This document shows, one piece after another, positions 56,530 to 64,000 of a DNA stretch of 64,000 nucleotides. The stretch comes from Bog-473 sp963719485 (GTDB lineage Bacteria; Actinomycetota; Acidimicrobiia; Acidimicrobiales; RAAP-2), in assembly GCA_963719485.1 (NCBI GenBank), contig OY970387.1:1116001-1180000 (forward strand), given 5' to 3'. A model generated the notes under the pieces. That model searched no databases. It was given only the letters and a program-made list of their open reading frames with translations, and was not told the DNA's origin. Both the position numbers and the translations under genes were made by a program. Positions within the stretch are counted from its first letter, which is position 1; each line of letters starts with the position of its first letter.

Positions 56530-57153
56530 CCAGGCGCGGCGCAGCACGATGCCGAGCGTCTCGACGTCCTGCGCGCCCGGAAGGGGCCAGGCGTCGTCGA
56601 TGAGGAAGTAGGGCACGCCGGTCACGTCGAGCTCCTCGGCCGCCGCTTCGTCGGCACGGACCTCGAACGAGTAGGCGGTGCCGCCGAGCACCTTTTCGGT
56701 GATGTGCTCGGGCAACCCCGCCGAGTGGGCCACGTCCCGCAGGACGCCGTGATCCGAGAGCTGCCGTCCCTCGCTGAAGTGGGCGGCGAACAGCCGCTGG
56801 GCCAGGGCGTGTTCGTGCACGGTTCCGCGCACCGCCTGCGTGAGGCGGTGCGCGTCGAAGGTGCTGCCCGACCGCACGTGCTCGAAGTCGAAGGTGAAGC
56901 CCACCTCCGCCCCGAGCGCCGTCAGCTGCGCGTGACCGGCGCGGACCTGCTCGGGACTCATGCCGTACTTGCGCGCCAGCCGCTCCTCCTGGGTGCCTTC
57001 AACCCACGCCGGCGCGTGCCGGTACAGCTCGAACGCTCGGTGCACCACGGTGACCTCGTCGGCGTGCTCGAAGTCGGCCAACGCGACCTGGAGCCTGGCC
57101 AGGCCCAGCGCGCACCACGGGCACACATAGTCGGACCACACATCGATCTGCAC
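56512..57153 (-). CDS. DsbA family oxidoreductase (FrnE-like)
   Basis: 213 aa, thioredoxin fold. WSDYVCPWCALGLARLQ holds the CPWC redox motif at residues 11-14, and DVTGVPYFLID near the C-terminus provides the cis-proline. FrnE-type proteins are cytoplasmic thiol-disulfide isomerases, or are involved in natural-product chemistry. No signal peptide. GTG start (VQIDVWSD) at 57153. Confidence 0.88.
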   Translation of the reverse strand: MQIDVWSDYVCPWCALGLARLQVALADFEHADEVTVVHRAFELYRHAPAWVEGTQEERLARKYGMSPEQVRAGHAQLTALGAEVGFTFDFEHVRSGSTFDAHRLTQAVRGTVHEHALAQRLFAAHFSEGRQLSDHGVLRDVAHSAGLPEHITEKVLGGTAYSFEVRADEAAAEELDVTGVPYFLIDDAWPLPGAQDVETLGIVLRRAWSRLGH

Positions 57154-57188
57154 GCAGGGGTCACCCTAGGGGCGCGCACGAGGGCCTC

Positions 57189-57752
57189 CTACGCCCAATC
57201 CCGGGCCGGCCATCCCTCGGCGGCGGCCATGAGCGTCCAACACGTGCCGCCGTCGATCGACTCGCGGATGATGTCGGCGTGCCCGGCGTGCCGGGCCGTC
57301 TCCTCAATGAGGTGCAGAAGGACCCAGCGGGGCGTCCAGACGATGCCGCCGGGGATCCACGGGACGAGGTCGATCGTCGGGGGGAGGGGCGCGGCGAGGT
57401 CCTCGAGGGCGCCGACCACCTTCTCGGTCGCCCGGGCCTGGTCCTCGGCCAGGGCGAGCACGTCGTCGAGCGTCTCCCCTTCGATTAGGCGGAATCCGTC
57501 GGGCCACTCCTCCTCGTTCCCGGGGGCGAAGACGGCGGTGTCACCGGTCGTGAGGAACGTGGTCCAGGCCTGCTCCACCAGCGCCGCGTGCTTGATCAGG
57601 CCGGCGAGGCTGAGCTCGCTGACCGTCGGCCGCGCCGTGACCTGCTCTCGGTCCAGGCCGTGGGCGGCGTAGCGCAGGGCGTCTCGCTGCTGCCCCAGGA
57701 AGGCGAGGAGCGCCTCGCGCTCGTCGACGAGCGGGGGGACGAGTCCGGGCAT
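57189..57752 (-). CDS. DinB superfamily protein (DUF664-like)
   Basis: 187 aa, predicted four-helix-bundle metal-binding protein of the DinB/YfiT type. LIKHAALVEQAWTTFL and LLHLIEETARHAGHADIIRE carry the histidine pairs expected for the metal site (around residues 55 and 150). Some relatives are thiol-S-transferases using mycothiol or bacillithiol; specific role unknown. ATG 57752 follows GGAGAAG. Divergent from the WYL regulator, with which it shares an operator, so it is likely the regulated target. Confidence 0.85.
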   Translation of the reverse strand: MPGLVPPLVDEREALLAFLGQQRDALRYAAHGLDREQVTARPTVSELSLAGLIKHAALVEQAWTTFLTTGDTAVFAPGNEEEWPDGFRLIEGETLDDVLALAEDQARATEKVVGALEDLAAPLPPTIDLVPWIPGGIVWTPRWVLLHLIEETARHAGHADIIRESIDGGTCWTLMAAAEGWPARDWA

Positions 57753-57819
57753 GGTGACTTCTCCGTTCTGGCCGGGTCGCCCCCGGCCTCGGTGTGCGGT
57801 GGTGTCATCGTGCGCCTTG

Positions 57820-57844
57820 AAAGTGGCCACCTCATGGCCACTTT
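57820..57844. promoter_or_regulatory. Palindromic operator between the DinB-like and WYL regulator genes
   Basis: AAAGTGGCCA (57820-57829) and TGGCCACTTT (57835-57844), perfect 10-bp arms with a 5-nt spacer. It lies 19-43 bp before the WYL regulator start and about 68 bp upstream of the DinB-like start, which fits autoregulation and control of the divergent gene by the WYL protein. Confidence 0.7.
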
Positions 57845-57862
57845 TCTTGGCAAACTTGTCAG

Positions 57863-58801
57863 ATGCGAGCAGATCGCCTCGTCGCCGCCCTCCTGATCCT
57901 GCAGGCCAAGGGCCGCATCACCGCCGCCGACCTGGCACGCGAGCTCGAGATCAGCGAGCGGACGGCCCGCCGCGACCTCGAAGGCCTCGCCCTGGCCGGG
58001 ATCCCCGTGTACTCCCAACCCGGGCGTGGCGGCGGTTGGGAGCTGGTCGGCGGGGCACGCACCGACCTGAGCGGGCTGACCGCCGACGAGGCCCGCGCGC
58101 TCTTCCTCATCGCCGGACCGTCCGGCGCCACGCCCGAGGTCCGGGCGGCACTGCGCAAGCTCGTGCAAGCCCTGCCGGCGACGTTCCGCGGGCACGCCGA
58201 GGCCGCCGCCGGCGCGGTCGTCCACGACCCGGCGGGCTGGGACCACGCGGTGCCCGCGGTTCCGGACCACCTCGAAGCACTTCAGCGCGCCGTGATCGAG
58301 GGGGTGCGGGTCGAGCTGGACTACCGCGGTCGGGACGGACGCGCTTCATCGCGCACGGTGCACCCGCTCGGGCTCGTCGTCAAGAACAACACCTGGTACC
58401 TGGTGGCGGAGACCGACGCCGGACAGCGCACCTTCCGGGTGAGCCGGGTGCGGTCGCTGCGGCTCACCACGGAGCCCGTCGTCCGCCCCGACGACTTCGA
58501 CCTGGCTGAGGCCTGGCGCTCCATCGTGACCACGGTGGACGCGCAACGGGCCCCGGTGCGTGTGCTGCTGCGCGCCGACCCGGCGACGGTCGACGTCCTG
58601 CGCTATGTGTTCGGGAACCGCGTCGAGGCCGGCGCGGCGGGGCCGAACGGGCGGGTCGAGGTGGAGGTCAGGGCCCAGTCCGAACTGATGCTGGCGCGCC
58701 AGCTGGCCGGCTTCGGCGACCGGATCGAGGTACTGACGCCCGACAGTGTCCGCCAGCACCTGGCCGACATCGGCCGGGGGCTCGTGCGCGTCCACGCCTG
58801 A
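57863..58801 (+). CDS. HTH-type WYL-domain transcriptional regulator
   Basis: 312 aa (YafY/DeoR-like). N-terminal winged HTH (MRADRLVAALLILQAKGRITAADLAREL, key part ITAADLARELEISERTARRD), then a WYL domain with HPLGLVVKNNTWYLVAE, and a C-terminal extension ending LADIGRGLVRVH. WYL domains sense small ligands or nucleic acids. The perfect palindrome just upstream is the probable binding site. ATG 57863. Confidence 0.9.
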   Translation: MRADRLVAALLILQAKGRITAADLARELEISERTARRDLEGLALAGIPVYSQPGRGGGWELVGGARTDLSGLTADEARALFLIAGPSGATPEVRAALRKLVQALPATFRGHAEAAAGAVVHDPAGWDHAVPAVPDHLEALQRAVIEGVRVELDYRGRDGRASSRTVHPLGLVVKNNTWYLVAETDAGQRTFRVSRVRSLRLTTEPVVRPDDFDLAEAWRSIVTTVDAQRAPVRVLLRADPATVDVLRYVFGNRVEAGAAGPNGRVEVEVRAQSELMLARQLAGFGDRIEVLTPDSVRQHLADIGRGLVRVHA

Positions 58802-58812
58802 TGGCGACGGTG

Positions 58813-59928
58813 TCAGGTGGACGCCACGGCCGCCTCGAGGAGCGTCCCCAATGCCAGCAGCCGTTCCTCGCTGTGCGCCGGCCCGATCAGTTGGATGCTG
58901 GCGGGCAACGGCCCGGTCGTCGGTACCGGCAGCGAGAGCGCCGGCACGCCGGCCAGGTTCACGGGAAGCGTGCAGCGCGACACGAGGAGGTCGTCCCCCT
59001 CGTCGAGTCGCGGCGGGAAGATGGTCAGGGTCGGGGTCACGAGGATGTCGACTTCGGTGAAGATCTGCTCCAGCGCCGCCTTCCAGGTCCGTTGGGCCAT
59101 CCAGGCGGCGCGGACGGTGCCCTCGTCGAAGGCTGATCCGAGCTCCAGCCGGCCGCGCACGTCGGCGCTGATGCCCGCCGGCTCCTCCTCCACCAGGCCG
59201 GCGTCGGAACCCCACGCCTCGACCACGAGGAGGAGCCCGGCCTGCATGGTGGCGTCGTCCCACCCCGGGGCCAGCAGATCCCGGCAATCCCAGCCCACGA
59301 GATTGAGCGCCCGGTCGAGCGCACTCGTGATCAAGGGATCCGCCTCGATGGCGAGGCGGCCCACGGTCAGATCGGCACCGCCTGCATCGGCGACGGTGAA
59401 ACCGGGTTCGAGTAGCTGCATCCCGGTGACCAGACCGCCCACCGTACGGGCCATCGGCCCGACGGTGTCGAAGCTCGGTGCGAGCGGCCAGACCCCCTCG
59501 AGCGGGATGCGCCCCCATGTCGTCTTGAGGCCGGCCGTCCCGCAGCAGGCCGCCGGGATGCGCACCGAGCCGCCGGTGTCGCTGCCGTAGGCCACGTCTG
59601 CCTCGCCCGTGGCCACCGCCACGGCGGAGCCGCTCGACGAGCCACCGGGGACACGCCCAGGGTCGAGCGGGTTCACCGGGGTGCCGTACCACTGGTTCAC
59701 GCCGGTCACGCCCAGGGCCAGTTCGTGCAGGTTGGTCCGGCCCACGATCCGTGCCCCCGCGGCCCGCGCGCCCGCGAGGCATGCAGCATCCCTGGCCGCC
59801 GGCGCGGCCCGGTCCGCCACGGCACGGCAACCCGCAGTCGTTGGCTCCCCCTCCATGTCGATGAGGTCCTTGACGGCCAGACGGACGCCGGATCCCGACG
59901 TGTCGTACCTGGTGATGAAAGTGGTCAT
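58813..59928 (-). CDS. Amidase signature family protein
   Basis: 371 aa with the Ser-cisSer-Lys triad: K20 in RLAVKDLID, and PGGSSSGSAVAVATGEADVAYGSDTGGSVRIPA, of which GGSSSGSAVA and GSDTGGSVR carry the cis-Ser and nucleophile. Hydrolyses amides, or acts on amides of acids or peptides; substrate unknown. At about 370 aa it is shorter than the usual 450-500 aa GatA-like enzymes, mostly in the middle. ATG 59928. Confidence 0.9.
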   Translation of the reverse strand: MTTFITRYDTSGSGVRLAVKDLIDMEGEPTTAGCRAVADRAAPAARDAACLAGARAAGARIVGRTNLHELALGVTGVNQWYGTPVNPLDPGRVPGGSSSGSAVAVATGEADVAYGSDTGGSVRIPAACCGTAGLKTTWGRIPLEGVWPLAPSFDTVGPMARTVGGLVTGMQLLEPGFTVADAGGADLTVGRLAIEADPLITSALDRALNLVGWDCRDLLAPGWDDATMQAGLLLVVEAWGSDAGLVEEEPAGISADVRGRLELGSAFDEGTVRAAWMAQRTWKAALEQIFTEVDILVTPTLTIFPPRLDEGDDLLVSRCTLPVNLAGVPALSLPVPTTGPLPASIQLIGPAHSEERLLALGTLLEAAVAST

Positions 59929-59967
59929 TCCCTCATTGTGTCCGGAGCGGCGCCGAGGGACGGAGCC

Positions 59968-60711
59968 TTACGTCGGCGCCGTCGTGGTCGTCACGGGCGG
60001 CGCCGTCGTGGTCGTCACGGTGGCCCCGGGGGGCAGCTCGAACAGCGACGGCGCCGGGGACGACGAGAAGTTCGTGATCTGGAAGGTCGTCGGGCTGGAC
60101 GCCACCTTGACGTAGCCGAGAATGCCCTGGGACGTGCTGCAGATGGTGCTGGTGCCGGGCACGCCCCGGGCGACCAGGTCCACGCAGTTCATGTCGAAGC
60201 CGTTGAGCGACATGGTGGACGACGTCACCGTGTCGCCGGCTATCCCGGCCACCAACGACACGCCCTTGAGGAAGGAGATCCAGTGCGACGGGGTGTAGAT
60301 GTCGAAGACCTTGTCCTCGGCGACGGCCTCGGCCTGCCCCAGCTTCTGGCACGACCAGGCGCCGCCCGATCCGCTCTGGTTGCAGACGTACTCGCCGGAA
60401 GAGTTCACGATGACCTGGAAGTTGGACGCGCTCGATCCCGTCTGGGTCTCGTGAAAGGCCAGCCCGCCGCCGCCCGGGTCGACGGCGTAGACGATGGTGG
60501 CCGGAGAGCTCCCCGTCGTCGTGTAGGTCGCTTCGAACGGCGTGTCCTTGGTGGATTGCAGGTTCTTCGTGAACGAATTGACCGTCGCCCTGTTGGCTTC
60601 GAGGTTGTGCACCTCCTGCTTGACCTTGCTCACCGTGCTGCACCCGGCGACCACGACCCCCGCCGCCACCAACGACGCCATGAGGATCCCGGTGCGGCTG
60701 CGGAACGACAT
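59968..60711 (-). CDS. Lipoprotein of unknown function
   Basis: 247 aa with a lipoprotein signal (MSFRSRTGILMASLVAAGVVVAGC, key lipobox VVAGC), so the mature protein should be anchored by its N-terminal Cys. The middle has FEATYTTTGSSPATIVYAV, a beta-rich region with paired cysteines (VCNQSG... and SWSCQKLG-like WSCQKLG), and a Thr/Pro-rich C-terminal tail (TTTTAPPVTTTTAP). No family recognised. ATG 60711 with GAGGAGG upstream is preferred to a start at 60738. Confidence 0.75.
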   Translation of the reverse strand: MSFRSRTGILMASLVAAGVVVAGCSTVSKVKQEVHNLEANRATVNSFTKNLQSTKDTPFEATYTTTGSSPATIVYAVDPGGGGLAFHETQTGSSASNFQVIVNSSGEYVCNQSGSGGAWSCQKLGQAEAVAEDKVFDIYTPSHWISFLKGVSLVAGIAGDTVTSSTMSLNGFDMNCVDLVARGVPGTSTICSTSQGILGYVKVASSPTTFQITNFSSSPAPSLFELPPGATVTTTTAPPVTTTTAPT

Positions 60712-60813
60712 GCCTGCCTCCTCGACGTCGACCGTCACTGCTGAGACGGTGGTGCCGGCGCGAGGTTACGGCAGCACCGGCGCCGCACTGCGGCACCCGG
60801 TCCGCGTGCAGGG

Positions 60814-62355
60814 TCAGCCGCCACCAACGGGTGAGGGCACCGTGCCGTCTTCGACCGGCACCGCCTCCTGGCGGCCCCGCTGCAGCCCGAAGAGCGCGAC
60901 GACGCCGGCGAAGGCCATGATCCCGCACATGACGTAGAGCACCGCCTGGGTGGCGTGGGCGAAGTCGAGCGAGACGAAGTGCGGGATGGACGTCACCGAC
61001 CCATGACCCTGCTGGGACTGTGTGATGCGGTTGGCCTCGGCGGCCGCGTTCGGATCTCCCATCGCCTTCAGCGACGTCGTCAGGTGCGAGCGGTAGGTGA
61101 ACAACAAGATGGTGCCGAGCGCCGCCAGGCCGAGGCTGGCGCCGAAGTTGCGGATGGTCTGGGTGATGCCGGTGGCCTCGCCGTAGGACAGGTTCCCGGC
61201 GCGGTTCACGGCGTCGGTGTTCGCCGGGCCGAGCATCATGCCCATGCCCGCTCCGGCCACGATGACCCAGAGCTGTTGCTTACCGAAGCTCAGGGTCGTC
61301 GCCTTGGAGGCCCAGAAGCCGAAGCCGACGGCCGCGATGGCACAGCCGAGCACGACGGCCCGCTTGGCCCCCTCGCGGTCGAGGATGCGGCCCCCGATCT
61401 GGGCGGCGACCACGAAGCCGAGGAAGAAGAACAGGAGGAACAATCCCGCCTGCGACGCCGTCCTGTGGAGGGCGATCTGGGCGTACTCGCTGGCGAAGAA
61501 GAAGACGGGGATGAAGGCCATCATGGCGATCAGCAGCACCAGGTTCTCCGCCGTGAAGGCACGGACGCGGAAGATGGAGACCTTGATCAGCGGTGACTCC
61601 GTGTGCAGCTCGACGAGAACGAACACCGCGAGGATGACGATCCCGCCAATGATGCAGATCCACGTCCAGGGATTGCTCCAGCCCCAGAGAACGGACTGCT
61701 GCAGGCCGAAGATGCTGAGCCCGATGCCAACAGCGATGAGGACGGCGCCCCGGTAGTCGATCGGGGCCCGCTTGTACTGGGTCTTCGGCTTCGACACGTA
61801 AATCAGGGCCAGCGCGATCAGGGCGACCGGGATATTGACCCAGAAGATGGCCCGCCACGTCCACTGCGTCAGGTAGCCGCCGAGGATGGGCCCGATCGCG
61901 GTGAGGCCGCCGGCGATCCCGAAGAACAGGGCGAGCGCCTTGCCGCGCTCGCGGAGAGGGAACACGTTGACGACGATGGCCAGTGCGGCCGGGAACATCA
62001 GGGCACCGCCGGCACCCTGGACCACGCGGAACCCCACGATCCACGCCTCTGCCGCCGACCCCGTCGGAGTGAAGCCGCACATCGTCGATGCCACGACGAA
62101 CACGATCACGCCGATGACACACAACTTGGTGTGGCCGAAGATGTCCGACAGGCGTCCGCCCAGCGCGAACAGCGCGGCGAGTGCGATCAGGTAGCCGTTC
62201 ACCACCCACTGCACCCCGGTCGACGACAAGCCGAGCTCGCTCTGGATGTTCGGCACGGCGATGGAGACGATCGTCTGGTCGATGAACGTCATGGAGACGG
62301 CGAAGATCATCGCGGCAAGCACCCAGTTACGCCCCTGCATGCCGTTCCCGCTCAT
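60814..62355 (-). CDS. MFS drug transporter, DHA2 family (EmrB/QacA type)
   Basis: 513 aa, about 14 transmembrane segments. Typical motifs: FIDQTIVSIAVPNIQSEL, WVVNGYLIALAALFALGGRLSDIFG (motif A region GGRLSDIFGH), GFRVVQGAGGALMFPAALAIV and GGYLTQWTWRAIFWVNIPVA. Exports drugs or other amphipathic compounds by proton antiport; substrate unknown. ATG 62355 follows GGAGGG. Confidence 0.93.
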   Translation of the reverse strand: MSGNGMQGRNWVLAAMIFAVSMTFIDQTIVSIAVPNIQSELGLSSTGVQWVVNGYLIALAALFALGGRLSDIFGHTKLCVIGVIVFVVASTMCGFTPTGSAAEAWIVGFRVVQGAGGALMFPAALAIVVNVFPLRERGKALALFFGIAGGLTAIGPILGGYLTQWTWRAIFWVNIPVALIALALIYVSKPKTQYKRAPIDYRGAVLIAVGIGLSIFGLQQSVLWGWSNPWTWICIIGGIVILAVFVLVELHTESPLIKVSIFRVRAFTAENLVLLIAMMAFIPVFFFASEYAQIALHRTASQAGLFLLFFFLGFVVAAQIGGRILDREGAKRAVVLGCAIAAVGFGFWASKATTLSFGKQQLWVIVAGAGMGMMLGPANTDAVNRAGNLSYGEATGITQTIRNFGASLGLAALGTILLFTYRSHLTTSLKAMGDPNAAAEANRITQSQQGHGSVTSIPHFVSLDFAHATQAVLYVMCGIMAFAGVVALFGLQRGRQEAVPVEDGTVPSPVGGG

Positions 62356-62617
62356 GACACCCTCCACGTTGCCCGCACCGACCCTAACGGTCCGGCGCGC
62401 TGCCGCCACCCTCGCACTGGCGCGTGCTCAGCCAGGTGTTCGCCAGCGACCGGACCTTCTCTGGGGCGAGGGCCGCTTCACACCCACCTTCGCCCGGCTC
62501 ACGCGTCTGCGGCCTGCCGCGTTCCCCCTGCCGGCGGCGTGACCGCGTTGCCCGCGGCGGCGGCCGTCCTCGGCGCGCCGTCCCGTCGGGTACCGTCGTT
62601 GCGCGAGGGGGGTGCCC

Positions 62618-64000
62618 GTGCGACGACGGAAGAGGGCAGTGCCGATGGCCTTCGTGGCGGTCGGGATGTTGTGGCTGGGTCTCACCGTCGGCGCGGCTCC
62701 CCCGGAAGCATCGGCCGGCACACCCGTTCCCGGCGCGCCCAACTGTCCGATGTTCCCGTCCGACAACGTTTGGAACACGCCCATCGCCGGGTTGCCTGTC
62801 AACGCGCACAGCGCGGCCTGGCTGGCCAGCATGCACGCGGGCACCACGAACCTCCATCCCGACTTCGGGCCGTCGGGCGACCCGTCTACTCCCTACGGCA
62901 TGCCCTCCACCGTGGTGTCCCCGTCCCAGGCGGAGGTCCACATCACCTTCCAGTACGCCGACGAGAGCGACCCCGGGCCGTACCCATTCGGTGCGAACAC
63001 GCCCATTGAGGGCGGGCAGGGGTCAACCGGCGACCGCCACGCCATCATGGTCAACCCCGCCACGTGCACCCTTTACGAGCTCTACGACGCGCGTTACAGC
63101 TCTTCTGGTTCGACGGCGGGCTCCGGGGCGATCTGGAACCTGAACTCGAACGCCCTCCGCCCGGCCGGATGGACCTCCGCGGACGCCGCCGGCCTCCCGA
63201 TCCTGCCCGGGTTGGTGCGCTATGACGAAGTGCAGTCGGGCGTCATCACCCACGCCATCCGCATGACGGCCGAGGAAACGGACACCTCGTACCTGTGGCC
63301 GGCCCGGCACGAGGCCGGGTCGTCGTCCGACCCGAACCTCCCGCCCATGGGGGCGCGGTTCCGGCTCAAGGCCGGCTTCGACATCTCCGGCTACTCGCCC
63401 CAGGCCCAGGTGGTGCTGCGCGCCATGCAGCAGTACGGGCTGATCCTGGCCGACAACGGCTCCAACTGGTACTTCGGGGGGACCGCGGACGGGAGCTGGC
63501 CCATCTCCCTCGTCGACGAGCTCAAGTCGGTGCCGGCCAGCGCGTTCGAGGCGGTCGACGAGTCGTCGCTGATGGTCGATCCGAATTCGGGCCAGGCCCG
63601 GCAGCTCGGCGTCGCCGTCAACTGCGGAACGGGTCCGGGGTACCGCATGGTGGCCGCGGACGGCGGCGTGTTCTCCTTCTGCCAGGCGTTCCTCGGCTCC
63701 ATGGGAGGCCAGCAGCTCAACGCGCCGATCGTGGGCACGGCCGAGACCCCGGGTGGCGGCGGCTACTGGGAGGTGGCCTCCGACGGCGGCATCTTCAGCT
63801 TCGGGAACGCCGGCTTCCACGGCTCGACGGGCGGGCTGCATCTGAACGCCCCGATCGTCGGCATGGCGGCCACGCCCGACGGAGGCGGCTACTCGCTGGT
63901 GGCCAGCGACGGGGGCATCTTCACCTACGGGGACGCCGGGTTCTACGGCTCGGCCGGGTCCATTCACCTCAACAAGCCCATCGTCGGCATGGCGACGTCG
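62618..64000 (+). CDS. Secreted repeat protein, C-terminus cut by the right window edge
   Basis: 461 codons, open at the edge. Signal peptide (MRRRKRAVPMAFVAVGMLWL... to about EASAG), then a domain of about 310 residues with NCPMFPSDNVWNTPIAGLPV, HITFQYADESDPGPYPFG and ADNGSNWYFGGTADGSWP that I cannot name, then tandem repeats of about 40-45 residues: MVAADGGVFSF...GSMGGQQLNAPIVGTAET, VASDGGIFSFGNAGFHGSTG and VASDGGIFTYGDAGFYGSAG, each ending in an LNxPIVGMA strand. Such repeats probably form a beta-propeller. GTG 62618 follows GAGGGGGG. Frequent in Acidimicrobiia, so a wall-associated or extracellular role is likely. Confidence 0.8.
   Translation, partial: MRRRKRAVPMAFVAVGMLWLGLTVGAAPPEASAGTPVPGAPNCPMFPSDNVWNTPIAGLPVNAHSAAWLASMHAGTTNLHPDFGPSGDPSTPYGMPSTVVSPSQAEVHITFQYADESDPGPYPFGANTPIEGGQGSTGDRHAIMVNPATCTLYELYDARYSSSGSTAGSGAIWNLNSNALRPAGWTSADAAGLPILPGLVRYDEVQSGVITHAIRMTAEETDTSYLWPARHEAGSSSDPNLPPMGARFRLKAGFDISGYSPQAQVVLRAMQQYGLILADNGSNWYFGGTADGSWPISLVDELKSVPASAFEAVDESSLMVDPNSGQARQLGVAVNCGTGPGYRMVAADGGVFSFCQAFLGSMGGQQLNAPIVGTAETPGGGGYWEVASDGGIFSFGNAGFHGSTGGLHLNAPIVGMAATPDGGGYSLVASDGGIFTYGDAGFYGSAGSIHLNKPIVGMATS

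Noticed and set aside
60814..62355. Plus-strand frames within the drug transporter region (for example 61603-63009)
   Set aside because: The minus strand encodes a full 14-TM DHA2 transporter; the plus frames are Asp/Gln/Arg-rich shadows.
1..64000. Prophage, integrative element, toxin-antitoxin or defence island
   Set aside because: I found no integrase, transposase, terminase, restriction, Cas or toxin-antitoxin signature; composition and gene density are even throughout.

Overview
The window is GC-rich, densely packed chromosomal DNA that looks like an actinobacterium, most probably of the Acidimicrobiia type. The reasons are the many GTG starts and 4-bp ATGA/GTGA gene overlaps, a DosR-type response regulator, a KstR-like operator, a tRNA without an encoded CCA, and a secreted protein carrying tandem DGG-F-F/Y-GSxG-LN-PIVGMA repeats that are common in that class. 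The taxonomic placement is inference; no rRNA or ribosomal marker is present. I see no phage, transposase, IS element, integron or CRISPR array.

Layout. 1-6.3 kb (minus strand): an adenosylcobalamin uptake and salvage operon, btuF-btuC-btuD-cobO-cbiZ-cobU-cobS-cbiB, led by a cobalamin riboswitch; cbiB runs off the left edge. 6.4-13.0 kb: an HSL-type esterase, a CoA-transferase, a DosR-like regulator with a universal stress protein and a small unknown protein, an HDAC-like deacetylase and a zinc alcohol dehydrogenase. 13.0-16.1 kb: an intergenic region with strong inverted repeats, a NUDIX hydrolase, a CYTH-CHAD protein and an EthD-like protein. 16.1-20.6 kb: a cell-surface cluster (surface protein with a C-terminal anchor, short ORF, sortase, Gly/Ser-rich membrane protein). 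20.7-30.3 kb: a TSUP permease, 5-oxoprolinase genes (pxpBC fusion, pxpA), an Lhr helicase with an apparent frameshift, a methyltransferase, a patatin and a small membrane protein. 30.3-34.8 kb: two overlapping unknown genes, typA, a VOC protein, tRNA-Ser(TGA) and a small barrel protein.

34.9-46.3 kb: an oxidoreductase-sulfotransferase pair, then a branched-chain-type ABC transporter (binding protein, fused LivH-LivM permease, two ATPases) behind a KstR-like operator, a pair of membrane-anchored coiled-coil proteins of which the second carries a GH43 domain, a 5'-3' exonuclease and a DoxX protein. 46.3-50.8 kb (minus): an ECF42-type sigma factor with its DGPF/YCII partner and a DHFR-like protein, then an amidohydrolase with two VOC proteins. 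50.8-64 kb: an MFS transporter, pheA (apparent frameshift), larB-larC, a PLP decarboxylase, a DsbA/FrnE protein, a DinB-like protein and a WYL regulator sharing a palindromic operator, an amidase, a lipoprotein, a 14-TM drug exporter, and a secreted repeat protein cut by the right edge.

Two otherwise intact genes (lhr and pheA) each lack one base in a G homopolymer. This points to sequencing or assembly indels rather than true gene decay, and should be kept in mind when reading the other genes. Starts were chosen from overlaps with upstream stops, Shine-Dalgarno-like sequences and family lengths; none has been tested.
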